Source: Domibacillus antri (GTDB lineage: Bacteria > Bacillota > Bacilli > Bacillales > Domibacillaceae). From it: 64,000 nucleotides of DNA. The stretch covers positions 53,251-117,250 of the forward strand of contig NZ_MSDU01000015.1 of assembly GCF_001936625.1 (NCBI RefSeq). Reading direction: 5' to 3'. Position numbers and translations under genes: made by a program. Of the stretch, positions 8,371 through 19,378 are shown piece by piece. Within the stretch, counting starts at the first letter, position 1, and every line of letters starts with the position of its first letter. The notes under the pieces were generated by a model, which saw only the letters and a program-made list of their open reading frames with translations, did no database searches and was not told the DNA's origin.

Positions 8371-9399
8371 ATGCGGTTATGGAATATGCTGATCATCCTT
8401 ACTGTTCTAGCATTTCTCTTTTATTTGTTTTTACCCGTATTCAAGCCATTTATAATCGGGGCATTTTTTGCCATCACTGTTCAAAAACCAGCCCGCTTTA
8501 TTCAAAAAAAATCGTGCCTTTCAGAGAATATGTCCATTTTTTCAGCGCTCGTATTGGCGGCATTTTTGTTTATAGCAGCGGCATTGGTCTTTGGTTTTAC
8601 GGCCGCAAGAGCAGCATCTCATATCGCCTATGTGATCCCCGGCTATACCCAAATCATCCTTTCAAATATAGAACAGATCATTCATACCGTTTCGGATGCA
8701 TTAAGTGAGCAGCAAAAGGAATCTGTTGTTGGTTTTATTGAAGCAATGAGTCATTCAGCTGTTAACATGGCCGGCCAATATGCAGAAATAGGACTCCGTT
8801 CAAGTACGAACCTTATTCTTGGCATTCCGGGCGCTGCATCTGAAATCATCGTGGTGCTGCTTTCCGCTTTTTTTATCGCCCGGGACGGGAACCGTATGAT
8901 CCGTCTCATTCCCGCGCTCTATCAAGAACGGCTGTTGCTGGCCATCACTTATTTCATATCGGCGGTTCAATCATTTATGACGGCGCAAATCATATTGTTT
9001 ACAATCACCTTTGCTTGTGCATCTCTCGGATTTTTTCTTCTGCGTTATCCACATGCGGCTGAAGTAGCTTTTTTAGCTGCTGCTGCAGATTTAATTCCGC
9101 TTCTCGGATCAGGCTTATTATTTATTCCATGGATGGCCGTTTCTCTGCTCACCGGTCAGTACATGGCCGCCATTTTGCTCTGTATCCTATATGCGGCACT
9201 TGTTCTTATGCGGCAGCTGCTGGAGCCAAAACTCGTATCAGGTGCTGTTGGTCTTCACCCGCTCGCCATTTTATTCACAGCTTTTGCCGGATTAACTTTT
9301 TGGGGGGCGGCCGGTATGATTACAGGGCCTTTTCTCCTTTTAGCCTGTCAATCCATTTATCGTTCCGGGTTGCTGCGGCTGTTGTTTATAAAACGTTAG
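8371..9399 (+). CDS. ytvI: AI-2E family permease YtvI
   Basis: 342-residue polytopic membrane protein of the AI-2E/UPF0118 family. Features: an N-terminal pair of membrane segments with [11 protein letters not shown], a long soluble stretch (about 80-145), then several segments including the family signature [15 protein letters not shown] and [19 protein letters not shown]. Members include AI-2 exporters and Na+/H+ antiporters; the substrate here cannot be told. RBS GGAGGAAGCGCC before the ATG. It converges on pykA and its last 14 bases overlap the end of pykA, with no terminator between. Confidence 0.9.
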   Translation: MRLWNMLIILTVLAFLFYLFLPVFKPFIIGAFFAITVQKPARFIQKKSCLSENMSIFSALVLAAFLFIAAALVFGFTAARAASHIAYVIPGYTQIILSNIEQIIHTVSDALSEQQKESVVGFIEAMSHSAVNMAGQYAEIGLRSSTNLILGIPGAASEIIVVLLSAFFIARDGNRMIRLIPALYQERLLLAITYFISAVQSFMTAQIILFTITFACASLGFFLLRYPHAAEVAFLAAAADLIPLLGSGLLFIPWMAVSLLTGQYMAAILLCILYAALVLMRQLLEPKLVSGAVGLHPLAILFTAFAGLTFWGAAGMITGPFLLLACQSIYRSGLLRLLFIKR

Positions 9400-11149
9400 C
9401 GTGTCCGTTATAAATAATACCCCGTGCTGCATCAACCGTAATTTCCTGACCGTCCCGAAGCTTTGTAATGGCTCCTTCCACATCAACGATTACCGGAATA
9501 CCAAGACTGATTCCAACCACCGCTGCATGGCTTGTCAATCCGCCTTCTTCTGTAATGATGGCCGCACATTTTTCAATAGCCGGCATCATATCGCGGTCTG
9601 TTCCATACGTAACAAGAACATCGCCCGGTTTCACTTTTTGCAATGCTTCTTCCGCTGTTTTCGCGGTTACAACCTTTCCATATGCGGAATGGCGTCCGAT
9701 CCCTTGTGCTTTTACTAAAATATCGCCGACAACATGAATTTTCATTAAATTCGTCGTGCCCGATTCACCAACCGGAACGCCTGCTGTAATCACAACTAGA
9801 TCGCCATGGTGGATTAATTCTTCATCAAGGCAGCGAATAATGGCGTTATCAAGCATTTCATCGGTTGAAGATACACGAAGTCCGATCACCGGAAAAACAC
9901 CCCAGACAAGCGATAAACTCCTCGACACACGCTCGCTGTCTGTCACAGCAAAAATGGACGCTTTTGAACGATAGCGTGAAATCATTCGTGCGGTATGGCC
10001 GCTTGATGTCGGGGCAATAATGGCGTGTACTTCAAGTGCTTCAGCCGTTTTGGCAACAGACTGACCGATCGCATCCGTCATGGTCATTCGGCCTGTGTTA
10101 TTACGGCGGCGCGGTGGAATGTCTCTCATTTGCAGCTCAGCTTCCGCGCGGACCGCAATGTTATGCATCGTCCGTACTGCTTCAAGCGGATAAGAACCTG
10201 CCGCTGTTTCTCCGGAAAGCATAATGGCGTCTGTACCATCGAAAATGGCATTCGCAACGTCACTCGCTTCTGCACGCGTCGGACGCGGATTGCGCTGCAT
10301 GGAGTCAAGCATTTGTGTTGCCGTTATAACCGGCTTCCCAAGAAAATTACATTTTTTAATCAGCTTCTTTTGAACGATCGGTACTTCTTCAGCAGGGATT
10401 TCAACACCAAGATCGCCGCGCGCCACCATTAAACCGTCTGAAACTTCCAGAATATCGTCAATATTATCGACGCCTTCCTGGTTTTCAATTTTTGGAATGA
10501 TTTGAATGTGTGTGGCATTATGCTTTTCTAAAAGCTCACGAATTTCAAGAACATCTGATGTACGGCGCACAAATGAAGCCGCAATAAAATCCACGTCCTG
10601 TTCAATGCCGAAACGGATATCCGCCGCATCTTTCTCGGTAATACCCGGCAATTTCACTGACACACCCGGGACATTTACCCCTTTTTTATTTTTCAACGTT
10701 CCGCTGTTTAATACGCGTACCGCAATTTCCCCTTTTTCATGATCGGTACCTGTTACTAAAAGAGCAATCAGTCCGTCATCAAGCAAAATGCTTGAACCCG
10801 GCTCGACATCATCAATAAGACCTGGATACGTAATGGAGAATTTCTCAGGTGTACCCAATACTTCCGTCATAGAAATAATAGTGTCTGTACCACTGATCAG
10901 TTCGATCGAGCCGTTTTCCATGTCATGCGTACGAATTTCCGGTCCTTTTGTATCAAGTAAAATCGCAACTGTTTTGCCTGTGTTTTTTGCCGCTTGGCGA
11001 ATGTTTTGAATACGGGCTCCATGCTCTTCATGGCTGCCGTGTGAGAAATTAAGACGGGCTACGTTCATGCCTGCTTCCATTAGTGATTGCAATGTTTCAA
11101 TATTTTCACTTGCCGGTCCGATCGTACAGACAATTTTCGTTTTTTGCAT
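9386..11149 (-). CDS. pykA: Pyruvate kinase with C-terminal PEP-utiliser-like domain
   Basis: 587-residue pyruvate kinase, the last step of glycolysis (PEP plus ADP to pyruvate plus ATP). The catalytic core has [21 protein letters not shown], the Lys motif [26 protein letters not shown] and ATQMLDSM. The C-terminal 110 residues form the extra domain typical of Bacillus and Geobacillus enzymes, with [20 protein letters not shown], a PEP-utilising swivel motif. RBS AGGAGGAACTATCG before the ATG. It follows pfkA by 23 bases and so is probably co-transcribed with it. Confidence 0.97.
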   Translation of the reverse strand: MQKTKIVCTIGPASENIETLQSLMEAGMNVARLNFSHGSHEEHGARIQNIRQAAKNTGKTVAILLDTKGPEIRTHDMENGSIELISGTDTIISMTEVLGTPEKFSITYPGLIDDVEPGSSILLDDGLIALLVTGTDHEKGEIAVRVLNSGTLKNKKGVNVPGVSVKLPGITEKDAADIRFGIEQDVDFIAASFVRRTSDVLEIRELLEKHNATHIQIIPKIENQEGVDNIDDILEVSDGLMVARGDLGVEIPAEEVPIVQKKLIKKCNFLGKPVITATQMLDSMQRNPRPTRAEASDVANAIFDGTDAIMLSGETAAGSYPLEAVRTMHNIAVRAEAELQMRDIPPRRRNNTGRMTMTDAIGQSVAKTAEALEVHAIIAPTSSGHTARMISRYRSKASIFAVTDSERVSRSLSLVWGVFPVIGLRVSSTDEMLDNAIIRCLDEELIHHGDLVVITAGVPVGESGTTNLMKIHVVGDILVKAQGIGRHSAYGKVVTAKTAEEALQKVKPGDVLVTYGTDRDMMPAIEKCAAIITEEGGLTSHAAVVGISLGIPVIVDVEGAITKLRDGQEITVDAARGIIYNGHANVL

Positions 11150-11172
11150 CGATAGTTCCTCCTGTTTTCTCG

Positions 11173-12174
<1,002 letters not shown>

Positions 12175-12194
12175 TCATATGCCTATCTTCTTTT

Positions 12195-12250
12195 AAGATA
12201 ACAGAACGTTTTCTTCTTCACAATCTTTAGTCAAAAAGTAAGCGCTAACA
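12195..12250 (-). promoter_or_regulatory. pfkA-pykA promoter region with upstream cre
   Basis: Palindromic AGTAAGCGCTAACA (12237-12250) matches the cre consensus TGWAARCGYTWNCW in 13 of 14 positions. A plausible SigA promoter on the minus strand is TTGTGA (12218-12223), 17 bases, TATCTT (12195-12200), which would put the cre centre near -55. An alternative -35 TTGACT (12229-12234) touches the cre but has no good -10. Confidence 0.6.
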
Positions 12251-12287
12251 CTCAAAAAAAGTCATAGCCCGGGACATTTCACGCCCG

Positions 12288-12326
12288 AAAAAAAACCGAC
12301 CCGAAAAGGTTATCCTTTTGGGCCGG
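12288..12326 (-). terminator. accDA terminator overlapping the accA stop
   Basis: Minus strand CCGGCCCAAAAGG-ATAA-CCTTTTCGGGTCGG followed by eight T. The TAA stop of accA is in the loop, so the last accA codons form the 5' arm of the stem. Confidence 0.88.
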
Positions 12327-13281
12327 CCGTTTCATCAGCATATCCACCGATCTTCTTGTATTTTTCGTATCGCTGCTCGATCAGCTCGTCCGGATGAATG
12401 GTCTGCAATGACGCAATGACCGTCTTTAACACTTCATCAATCAATGCGGCCTGGTGTTTCGCATCGCGGTGTGCACCTCCGCGCACCTCTGGAATGATCT
12501 CATCCACAATGCCAAGTGCCCGCAAGTCCGGTGCCGTAATTTTCATTGTCTCAGCTGCCCTTTTTGCAAGACTTGCATCTTTCCATAGAAGAGCCGCTGC
12601 GCCTTCCGGAGAAATAACAGAATACGTAGAGTTTTCAAGCATAAATAAACGGTCTCCGACTCCAAGTGCAAGAGCCCCTCCGCTTCCGCCTTCACCAATG
12701 ACAATACAGACAATCGGGACTTGAAGTCCTGCCATTTCAAAAATATTGCGGGCGATGGCTTCGCTCTGCCCCCGTTCTTCCGCCGCTTTGCCCGGATATG
12801 CGCCTTTCGTGTCAATTAAGCAAATGATCGGACGGTTAAATTTTTCAGCCTGCTTCATTAGACGCAGTGCTTTTCGGTATCCTTCCGGGTGCGGCATGCC
12901 AAAGGTGCGCTGAATATTTTCTTTCGTATCGCGCCCGCGCTGATGACCGATCACCGTCACTGGCGTCCCATGATATTTAGCTATACCGGCCACAATCGCT
13001 GCATCATCACCATATGTCCGGTCTCCATGCAATTCAAAAAAGTCTTCAAACAAGTGTGGAATGTAATCAAGTGTGGTCGGCCGATTAGGATGGCGGGCCA
13101 TTTGAACGCGGTCCCACGGCGTCATACTATTATATATATCATCTTCCAGCTTTTTCAACCGAAGCTCAAGCTTGGCGATTTCATCAGACAAATCAACATC
13201 GGTTGTTGTTGTAAAGCTCTTCAGTTCCGCAATTTTTTCCTGCAGGTCGCGGACCGGTTTTTCAAATTCAAGTCCTGTCAT
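12310..13281 (-). CDS. accA: Acetyl-CoA carboxylase carboxyltransferase subunit alpha
   Basis: 323-residue alpha subunit of the carboxyltransferase that moves CO2 from biotin to acetyl-CoA to give malonyl-CoA for fatty acid synthesis. Features: N-terminal coiled region, [20 protein letters not shown], then the crotonase-like core with [36 protein letters not shown] and [16 protein letters not shown]. The ATG overlaps the accD stop by four bases, so subunits are made together. B. subtilis AccA has 325 residues. Confidence 0.97.
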   Translation of the reverse strand: MTGLEFEKPVRDLQEKIAELKSFTTTTDVDLSDEIAKLELRLKKLEDDIYNSMTPWDRVQMARHPNRPTTLDYIPHLFEDFFELHGDRTYGDDAAIVAGIAKYHGTPVTVIGHQRGRDTKENIQRTFGMPHPEGYRKALRLMKQAEKFNRPIICLIDTKGAYPGKAAEERGQSEAIARNIFEMAGLQVPIVCIVIGEGGSGGALALGVGDRLFMLENSTYSVISPEGAAALLWKDASLAKRAAETMKITAPDLRALGIVDEIIPEVRGGAHRDAKHQAALIDEVLKTVIASLQTIHPDELIEQRYEKYKKIGGYADETAGPKG

Positions 13282-14153
13282 TTTTTATCACCGCCCGTTT
13301 GATGAATATCAAGTAAAAACGAAAGCTTGTCTCTCATATCACTGCGGTGAATCACGGCATCAAGCTGTCCGCATTTCAATAAAAATTCAGCTGTCTGGAA
13401 GTCATCCGGCAGCTTTTCACGTATCGTCTGTTCAATAATACGGCGTCCGGCAAATCCAATTAAAGCACCCGGTTCCGCAAAATTGTAGTCTCCGAGCGAC
13501 GCAAAACTCGCAGAAACACCGCCCGTTGTCGGGTGCGTCATGACAGAAATAATAAGCCCTCCTCTGTCACTCAGCCGTTTCAATGCCGCACCAGTTTTCG
13601 CCATTTGCATAAGAGACAAAACGCCTTCCTGCATGCGCGCGCCTCCTGAAGCTGTGAAAATGATAAATGGAATATGAAGACGAATCGCTTCTTCAACGGC
13701 ACGGGCAATTTTTTCCCCAACGATAGACCCCATGCTGCCCATCCGGAAAGAGGCATCCATAATCGCAAACACGGACTCCCGTCCATCAATGGAGCCGACA
13801 CCGGTCACGATGGCTTCATTCATCCCTGTTTTTTTACGGTCAGCAGCCACTTTTTCCTCATAATCCGGAAAATGAAGCGGATTTCCTGTTGAAAGATCCG
13901 CATCCAGTTCACGAAAAGATCCTTCATCGAGGAGGGATTCAAGCCGCTCATAGGCGGTCATTTGATAATGGTAACCGCAGCCCAGGCAGACGTGAAGATT
14001 TTTCTTCAGTTCTTTCGTATACATAATTTTTTTGCATTTCGGGCATTTTTGCATAATACCTTCAGGGACATCCTGTTTTGCTGCCTCTGATGGAATTGTC
14101 GCATACTTTTTCTTTTTCGGTTTTTGTTTTGAAAACATATCTTTTATTGCCAC
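13278..14153 (-). CDS. accD: Acetyl-CoA carboxylase carboxyltransferase subunit beta
   Basis: 291-residue beta subunit, partner of AccA. The N-terminal zinc ribbon has four cysteines (CPKCKK and CLGCG, about residues 38-60). The crotonase-like domain contains [15 protein letters not shown] and [16 protein letters not shown], with [15 protein letters not shown] near the end. The start is GTG (14151-14153), with GGGGTGGAACA before it and 22 bases behind the GntR gene. It forms an operon with accA and probably with the upstream gntR and malic enzyme genes. Confidence 0.96.
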   Translation of the reverse strand: MAIKDMFSKQKPKKKKYATIPSEAAKQDVPEGIMQKCPKCKKIMYTKELKKNLHVCLGCGYHYQMTAYERLESLLDEGSFRELDADLSTGNPLHFPDYEEKVAADRKKTGMNEAIVTGVGSIDGRESVFAIMDASFRMGSMGSIVGEKIARAVEEAIRLHIPFIIFTASGGARMQEGVLSLMQMAKTGAALKRLSDRGGLIISVMTHPTTGGVSASFASLGDYNFAEPGALIGFAGRRIIEQTIREKLPDDFQTAEFLLKCGQLDAVIHRSDMRDKLSFLLDIHQTGGDKK

Positions 14154-14175
14154 TGTTCCACCCCTTTAAGAATCC

Positions 14176-14712
14176 TTATGAGGGATTGTTTTTCATGAAT
14201 CCCATCAACAGCTCATTTAGGCGTTCACGGTCCTGTTCTCGACTAGTGCCGGCATAGTCAGAAATAATCAGCCAGATTTTTTTCAGCAGGCTGTTGCCTG
14301 CAGCGTCCATCAATTCATGAAAATCCGCCTGCAGACTGATGGCGTTATTTTTAAAGTCCGGGCGCTTGGCCAGTATAGCAAGGCAGCCCATTTCTAAAAT
14401 GGCTTTCATATCCTGAACGTGTTCTTTTTTTTGATCATCGTTAAAAATAAAGGTACTGATGAGCGGCACGAGCTGATGATCTTGGAAATCACGGAGAAAA
14501 GTCCCTTCCCCCCGTCTCGTTTCAATCAAACCGAGAAGCTCGAGCGCCCGCAATGCTTCGCGAACAGAAGAGCGGCCAATCGATAGCCGCTCTGATAGTT
14601 CACGCTCTGACGGAAGTTTATCACCCGGTCTGATCCGATCCGCTTTAATCATCTCTTGAATTTGTGAAATAGCTGCCACAAATTTGGATGGCGGACGCTG
14701 TGATCCCGTCAT
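14176..14712 (-). CDS. GntR/FadR-type transcriptional regulator
   Basis: 178 residues. The N-terminal winged helix (about 8-75) is clearly of the GntR family: PGDKLPSERELSERLSIGRSSVREALRALELLGLIETRRGEGTF is read in pieces as KLPSERELSERL, SSVREALRALE and ETRRGEGTF. The C-terminal half (about 80-178) is helical and shorter than a normal FCD effector domain; FCD metal ligands are not evident. The ATG starts on the base after the malic enzyme stop, with AAAGGTGA as RBS. Lying between malic enzyme and accDA, it may control supply of NADPH and malonyl-CoA for lipid synthesis; this is inference. B. subtilis lacks it at this position. Confidence 0.88.
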   Translation of the reverse strand: MTGSQRPPSKFVAAISQIQEMIKADRIRPGDKLPSERELSERLSIGRSSVREALRALELLGLIETRRGEGTFLRDFQDHQLVPLISTFIFNDDQKKEHVQDMKAILEMGCLAILAKRPDFKNNAISLQADFHELMDAAGNSLLKKIWLIISDYAGTSREQDRERLNELLMGFMKNNPS

Positions 14713-15951
14713 TTATTCACCTTTGCCAATTAACGATAATTTTATCGTTTTTTCACGCACTTCTTCTGGATCCACTTTCATGCGGGCCACACCCGTTTCC
14801 ATCGCCGCTGTCGCTACCGCTGCTGCGACAGCCGGTGCAACGCGGAGGTCAAATGGACCCGGGATGACATAATCCTCATTAATTTCATGTTCTTCAATAA
14901 GGCCGGCAATCGCTTCTACAGCTGCCTGTTTCATTTTTTCGTTAATGTGAGTCGCACGTACATCAAGCGCCCCGCGGAAAATCCCCGGGAAAGCCAAAAC
15001 ATTGTTCACCTGGTTCGGGAAATCGGAACGGCCCGTGCCAATGACTTTTGCTCCGGCCATTTTGGCTTCCTCCGGCATGATTTCCGGTGTCGGATTCGCC
15101 ATAGCAAAAATAATCGGTTCGCTGTTCATCGTTTCGATCATCTCTTTCGTGAGCGCACCGGCAACCGATACACCAATAAAGACGTCCGCTCCTTGAATCA
15201 CATCTGCCAGACTGCCGGATTTCTTTTCACGGTTTGTGAATTTTGCGACTTCTTCTTTGACGGGGTTCATCCCTTCTGTACGCCCTTCATAAATTGCGCC
15301 GCGCGAGTCACACATAATAATATTTTGCACGCCGTACCCTGTCAATAGTTTAATAATCGCAATCCCGGCCGCTCCGGCACCATTTGCAACCACTTTAATA
15401 TCGGCCATTTTTCGTCCCGTCAATTTCAGCGCATTGATCAGCCCCGCTACCGTCACGATGGCTGTCCCATGCTGATCATCATGAAAGATAGGAATATTCG
15501 TTTCTTTTTTCAGACGTTCTTCAATAATAAAGCAGTTTGGTGCTGCAATATCTTCAAGATTGACCCCGCCAAAAGTAGGCTCCAATAATTTTACCGTTTC
15601 AATAATTTTTTCAGGATCTGTTGAGTTCAAGCAGATTGGAAATGCATCCACGCCGGCAAAGCTTTTAAACAAGACAGCTTTCCCTTCCATTACCGGCAAA
15701 GCAGCTTCGGGACCAATATTGCCTAATCCAAGCACAGCTGTTCCGTCTGAAACAACAGCAACCATATTGCCTTTCATCGTATAATCATACACCGTTTCCG
15801 GTTTTTCATAAATTTCTTTACAAGGCTCCGCAACGCCTGGTGAGTATGCAAGACTTAAATCCCGTGCGTTTTTAACGGCTGTTTTGATACCAGTAGACAG
15901 TTTCCCCTGGTTTTCTCTGTGCATATGAAGTGCTTCTTCACGATTAGACAT
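14713..15951 (-). CDS. ytsJ: NADP-type malic enzyme YtsJ
   Basis: 412-residue malic enzyme, decarboxylating malate to pyruvate. It has LAYSPGVAEPC, the active-site regions YDYTMKGNMVAVVSDGTAVLG (seen as YTMKGNMVAVVSDG) and FHDDQHGTAIV, and a Rossmann NAD(P) domain VVANGAGAAGIAI. The length and sequence fit B. subtilis YtsJ (410), the NADP-dependent isoform that feeds NADPH supply. RBS AGGAGAGATGAGA before the ATG. It heads the likely operon ytsJ-gntR-accD-accA and precedes accDA on the same strand, as in B. subtilis. Confidence 0.95.
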   Translation of the reverse strand: MSNREEALHMHRENQGKLSTGIKTAVKNARDLSLAYSPGVAEPCKEIYEKPETVYDYTMKGNMVAVVSDGTAVLGLGNIGPEAALPVMEGKAVLFKSFAGVDAFPICLNSTDPEKIIETVKLLEPTFGGVNLEDIAAPNCFIIEERLKKETNIPIFHDDQHGTAIVTVAGLINALKLTGRKMADIKVVANGAGAAGIAIIKLLTGYGVQNIIMCDSRGAIYEGRTEGMNPVKEEVAKFTNREKKSGSLADVIQGADVFIGVSVAGALTKEMIETMNSEPIIFAMANPTPEIMPEEAKMAGAKVIGTGRSDFPNQVNNVLAFPGIFRGALDVRATHINEKMKQAAVEAIAGLIEEHEINEDYVIPGPFDLRVAPAVAAAVATAAMETGVARMKVDPEEVREKTIKLSLIGKGE

Positions 15952-16045
15952 GTTCTCATCTCTCCTGTATATTCATTCAAGTGGTCTGACCACAAGATTT
16001 ACTATAACACTTTAAACGATTACCGCATACTTGTAAAGGGTTTCC

Positions 16046-19000
16046 TTACTTAAGTACGACATTTTTCGTCCCACATTCTTGTTTCAATGCCTGTATGAGA
16101 CGATCATCCGGCGTAACAAAATATTTTTTTCCGAGCCGCACCGTCTCTTTCTTTCGTTCATAATGCACAACAACCGATGCAAACCCCGGATAGTCCAAAA
16201 GCAAACGATACACGCGTTCAGCGAGGAGGTCGGTTCCTGTTCCTTCCGGCAATTTAATATAAAGCGTCTGCTTTTGTTCAAGCGCCTGTTTCAATCCCTT
16301 ATCGAGCAGCTGAATCTTTTGAACAACCAGCTGCACCTCGTTATTTCGTTCTTCCGCTGATCCGGTAATAAACACGGCAGCTCCTTTTTCAATGATCGGT
16401 GCTGCTTTTCGGTACACATCCGGAAATATGACGGCGTCTCTTTCTCCCGTTTCGTCCATTACGGTCAGGAACACCATTTTTTCGCCTTTTTTTGTTCGAA
16501 TTTCACGAATCGCACCGATCAGGCCCGCTGTTTGTATAAAGCGGTTTGATTGAAGAGATAACAATGGCACGGCACCGGCCGTCCTTAATGACGGACGCAG
16601 TTTCGCAATCGGGTGATCGGATATGTAAACGCCAAGCACGTCTTTTTCTTTTTCGAGCTTTACATCAGCCGGCATCGCTTCTGCTTCTGTGTATTTCGGT
16701 TTAAATAATACAGCCGCTCCCTCAAATAAACTGCCTTCTTCCGGTTGTAAAAGAGCCGCATGTTCGAGTGCTGCGTCAATGCTTGCAAGTAAAACAGCCC
16801 GGTCCTGCCCAAACTCATCCATCGCTCCCGAAACAATAAGCGATTCAATTACCTGCCGGTTCACCGCATGGAGCGGTACACGGAGGCAAAAATCAAACAA
16901 ATCCGCATACGGCGCATTTTGTCTTGTCTCAATAATGACTTTCGCCGCAGACTGTCCGATGCCTTTCACCGGAACAAGCCCGAACCGGATGCCTTCTTTA
17001 GTCGCTTGAAACGAATACCCGCTTTTGTTCACAGATGGTGCAAGAAACGGAATATTATATTCGGCAGCCTCCGCTCTAAACTGCCGGAATTTATCTTCGT
17101 TCCCTGAAGACGACTGCAATAATGCAGCCAGAAAATAAGCCGGATAATGCGCTTTTAGCCAACCAAGCCAATAAGCAATTATGCTGTAGGCAGCCGCATG
17201 ACTTCGATTGAATCCATAATCCGCAAAGCGGACAATCAAATCATATACATGGGAAGCAATTTTTTCTTCAATGCCTTTATCCAGCGCTCCATTAACGAAA
17301 TGACGCCGCTCTTCTTCAAGCGTTTCTTTTTTCTTCTTACTGACAGCCCGGCGCAGCAGATCCGCTTCACCTGGTGTAAAGCCGGCCATCTCCACAGCGA
17401 TTTGAATGATCTGCTCCTGATACACAATAATGCCGTATGTCGTCTTTAAAATTGTTTCTAAAATCGGATGGGAATAACGGACCTTTTCTTCCCCGTGCCG
17501 CCGTCTAATATAGATAGGAATTTGGCTCATCGGACCCGGCCGGTATAAAGCGTTGACAGCCACCATGTCTTCAAAACGATCCGGTTTTAACTGCATGAGC
17601 ACTTTTTTCATACCGTCTGACTCGAACTGAAATATCCCGGCAGTTTTTCCTTTTGCGAGCAGGGCAAATACAGCCGGATCGTCAAGCGGCAGTGAATGCA
17701 GACTGATCGATGTTCCTGTCGTTCGTTTAATGGATGATAAAATACGTTCAATAACGGTTAAGTTGCGTAGTCCAAGTAAATCAATTTTTAGCAGTCCAAG
17801 CAGTTCCAATGATTCCATCGCATATTGTGTTAAATATACGCCGTTATGACCTTCCATAACCGGCACTCGGTTTGTGAGCGGCTCTTCTGATATGATCATG
17901 CCGGCTGCGTGCGTCGATGTATGGCGCGGCAGCCCTTCAAGCTGAATGGCTGTTCGATAAATACGCTCGTTCACAGGTGATTCATTGATCCAATCTGTTA
18001 AGTCCGTTTCGGCCAGTTTCGTCCCCGGTACAGAAGGAATGAGCTTTGACAATCGGGATAGTTCAGTTGTATCAAATCCGAAAACCCGTGCCACATCGCG
18101 CATGACCGCTTTGGCAGACAGTGTACCAAACGTGACAATCTGAGCTGCGTGCAGCGCTCCGTATTTGCCGGCAATATATTGAATAATTTCTTCCCGCCGG
18201 TTATCCGGAAAATCAATATCAATATCCGGCATGGTGATCCGCTCCGGATTTAAGAACCGTTCAAATAAAAGCCCGAATTCAATCGGGTCAACGGTTGTAA
18301 TCCCGAGCGCATAAGCGACAAGTGAACCGGCTGCTGATCCACGTCCCGGTCCGGTTAAAATGCCTTGTTTTTTTGCGTGCGCCATAAAATCATGCACAAT
18401 TAAAAAATAATCACTGAACTTCATCCGGCTGATGACGGACAATTCATAGGTTAGCCGATCCATATAACGCTGACTTTTTTGTCCGAGACCTTGAAGGCAT
18501 AATTTCTTTAATAAAGAATCCGCTGTTTCCCCTTCCGGCACCGGAAAAGATGGAATGAGCCGCCCGCCGAATGATAAGTCTAAATGACATAGTTGAGCGA
18601 TTTTTTCCGTATTTTTCACCGCTTCTGGAACATCTGCGAATCTCTTTTTTATTTCCTCCTGCGTTTCAAATGAATGTATCGGAGTGGTCATTTCATCCTC
18701 TCTATCGATCAGTCTATTTTCACGAATGGCCTGCAGGCAGCGTGATGCAAACGCACCGGCCTTGTCCGCATATTGAACATGGCTGATCGCAACAAGAGGA
18801 ATGTTCGCCGCTGCAGCGATCGTTCTCAGCGCCTGCTCCGATTCATGACCGCGGATCCCAATGTAAAAATGCTCAAATAGCCCGTTAAAAGAAGCAGCCG
18901 CCTGTTCTGTTGTTTCCCCATCCATGCCGGGCAGCACCGCGATCAGCCCTGATGCATATGCTTCAAGCCATTTAAGCGGCAAAGCATCTTTCGCTTTCGT

Positions 19001-19303
19001 TTGAATAGCACTTGATATTTTCACAAGGTGGGAAAATCCTGTTTCATTTTTGGCGTATAAAAGGAGCGGAAACCCTTGTCCGCTTTCAGAATGGGATTGA
19101 ACCAATGCTTTTAAACCGATAATCGGTTTAACACCGCGTTCCTTGCAAGCCCGGTAAAACGGAATTGCCGCATGAAGCGTGTTAAAGTCTGTCAATGCAA
19201 CCGCACTGCATTCGTTCTCCGCCGCTTTTTTGGCGATCAGTTCAGGCGTTAACGTGGATGCACGAAAACTGAATGCTGTTTCCGTTTCCAGATGAATGAA
19301 CAT
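16046..19303 (-). CDS. dnaE: DNA polymerase III alpha subunit DnaE
   Basis: 1085-residue C-family replicative polymerase, the second Pol III of Firmicutes that extends RNA primers before PolC takes over. Order: PHP domain (about 1-270), polymerase core with TGPGRGSAAGSLVAYAL and the catalytic aspartates in MPDIDIDFPD, VNALYRPGPM, fingers with RRAVSKKKKETLEEE and GFNRSHAAAYS, HhH region, and a C-terminal OB fold (about 920-1010). B. subtilis DnaE is about 1115. Oddity: the PHP metal motif (usually HxHSxYS) reads HLETETAFS, so this domain cannot bind metals in the normal way. GGAGCGGAGGAA precedes the ATG. Confidence 0.96.
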   Translation of the reverse strand: MFIHLETETAFSFRASTLTPELIAKKAAENECSAVALTDFNTLHAAIPFYRACKERGVKPIIGLKALVQSHSESGQGFPLLLYAKNETGFSHLVKISSAIQTKAKDALPLKWLEAYASGLIAVLPGMDGETTEQAAASFNGLFEHFYIGIRGHESEQALRTIAAAANIPLVAISHVQYADKAGAFASRCLQAIRENRLIDREDEMTTPIHSFETQEEIKKRFADVPEAVKNTEKIAQLCHLDLSFGGRLIPSFPVPEGETADSLLKKLCLQGLGQKSQRYMDRLTYELSVISRMKFSDYFLIVHDFMAHAKKQGILTGPGRGSAAGSLVAYALGITTVDPIEFGLLFERFLNPERITMPDIDIDFPDNRREEIIQYIAGKYGALHAAQIVTFGTLSAKAVMRDVARVFGFDTTELSRLSKLIPSVPGTKLAETDLTDWINESPVNERIYRTAIQLEGLPRHTSTHAAGMIISEEPLTNRVPVMEGHNGVYLTQYAMESLELLGLLKIDLLGLRNLTVIERILSSIKRTTGTSISLHSLPLDDPAVFALLAKGKTAGIFQFESDGMKKVLMQLKPDRFEDMVAVNALYRPGPMSQIPIYIRRRHGEEKVRYSHPILETILKTTYGIIVYQEQIIQIAVEMAGFTPGEADLLRRAVSKKKKETLEEERRHFVNGALDKGIEEKIASHVYDLIVRFADYGFNRSHAAAYSIIAYWLGWLKAHYPAYFLAALLQSSSGNEDKFRQFRAEAAEYNIPFLAPSVNKSGYSFQATKEGIRFGLVPVKGIGQSAAKVIIETRQNAPYADLFDFCLRVPLHAVNRQVIESLIVSGAMDEFGQDRAVLLASIDAALEHAALLQPEEGSLFEGAAVLFKPKYTEAEAMPADVKLEKEKDVLGVYISDHPIAKLRPSLRTAGAVPLLSLQSNRFIQTAGLIGAIREIRTKKGEKMVFLTVMDETGERDAVIFPDVYRKAAPIIEKGAAVFITGSAEERNNEVQLVVQKIQLLDKGLKQALEQKQTLYIKLPEGTGTDLLAERVYRLLLDYPGFASVVVHYERKKETVRLGKKYFVTPDDRLIQALKQECGTKNVVLK

Positions 19304-19352
19304 TTCCTCCGCTCCTTTCTCTTAAAGTGAATGTATGTTCTTTTTCTTGTAT

Positions 19353-19378
19353 AAAAAAAGGAGAAATCCTCTCCTTTT
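19353..19378 (-). terminator. nrnA terminator
   Basis: Minus strand AAGGAG-AGGATTT-CTCCTT followed by TTTTT. The 5' arm overlaps the nrnA stop codon. It separates nrnA from dnaE. Confidence 0.75.
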
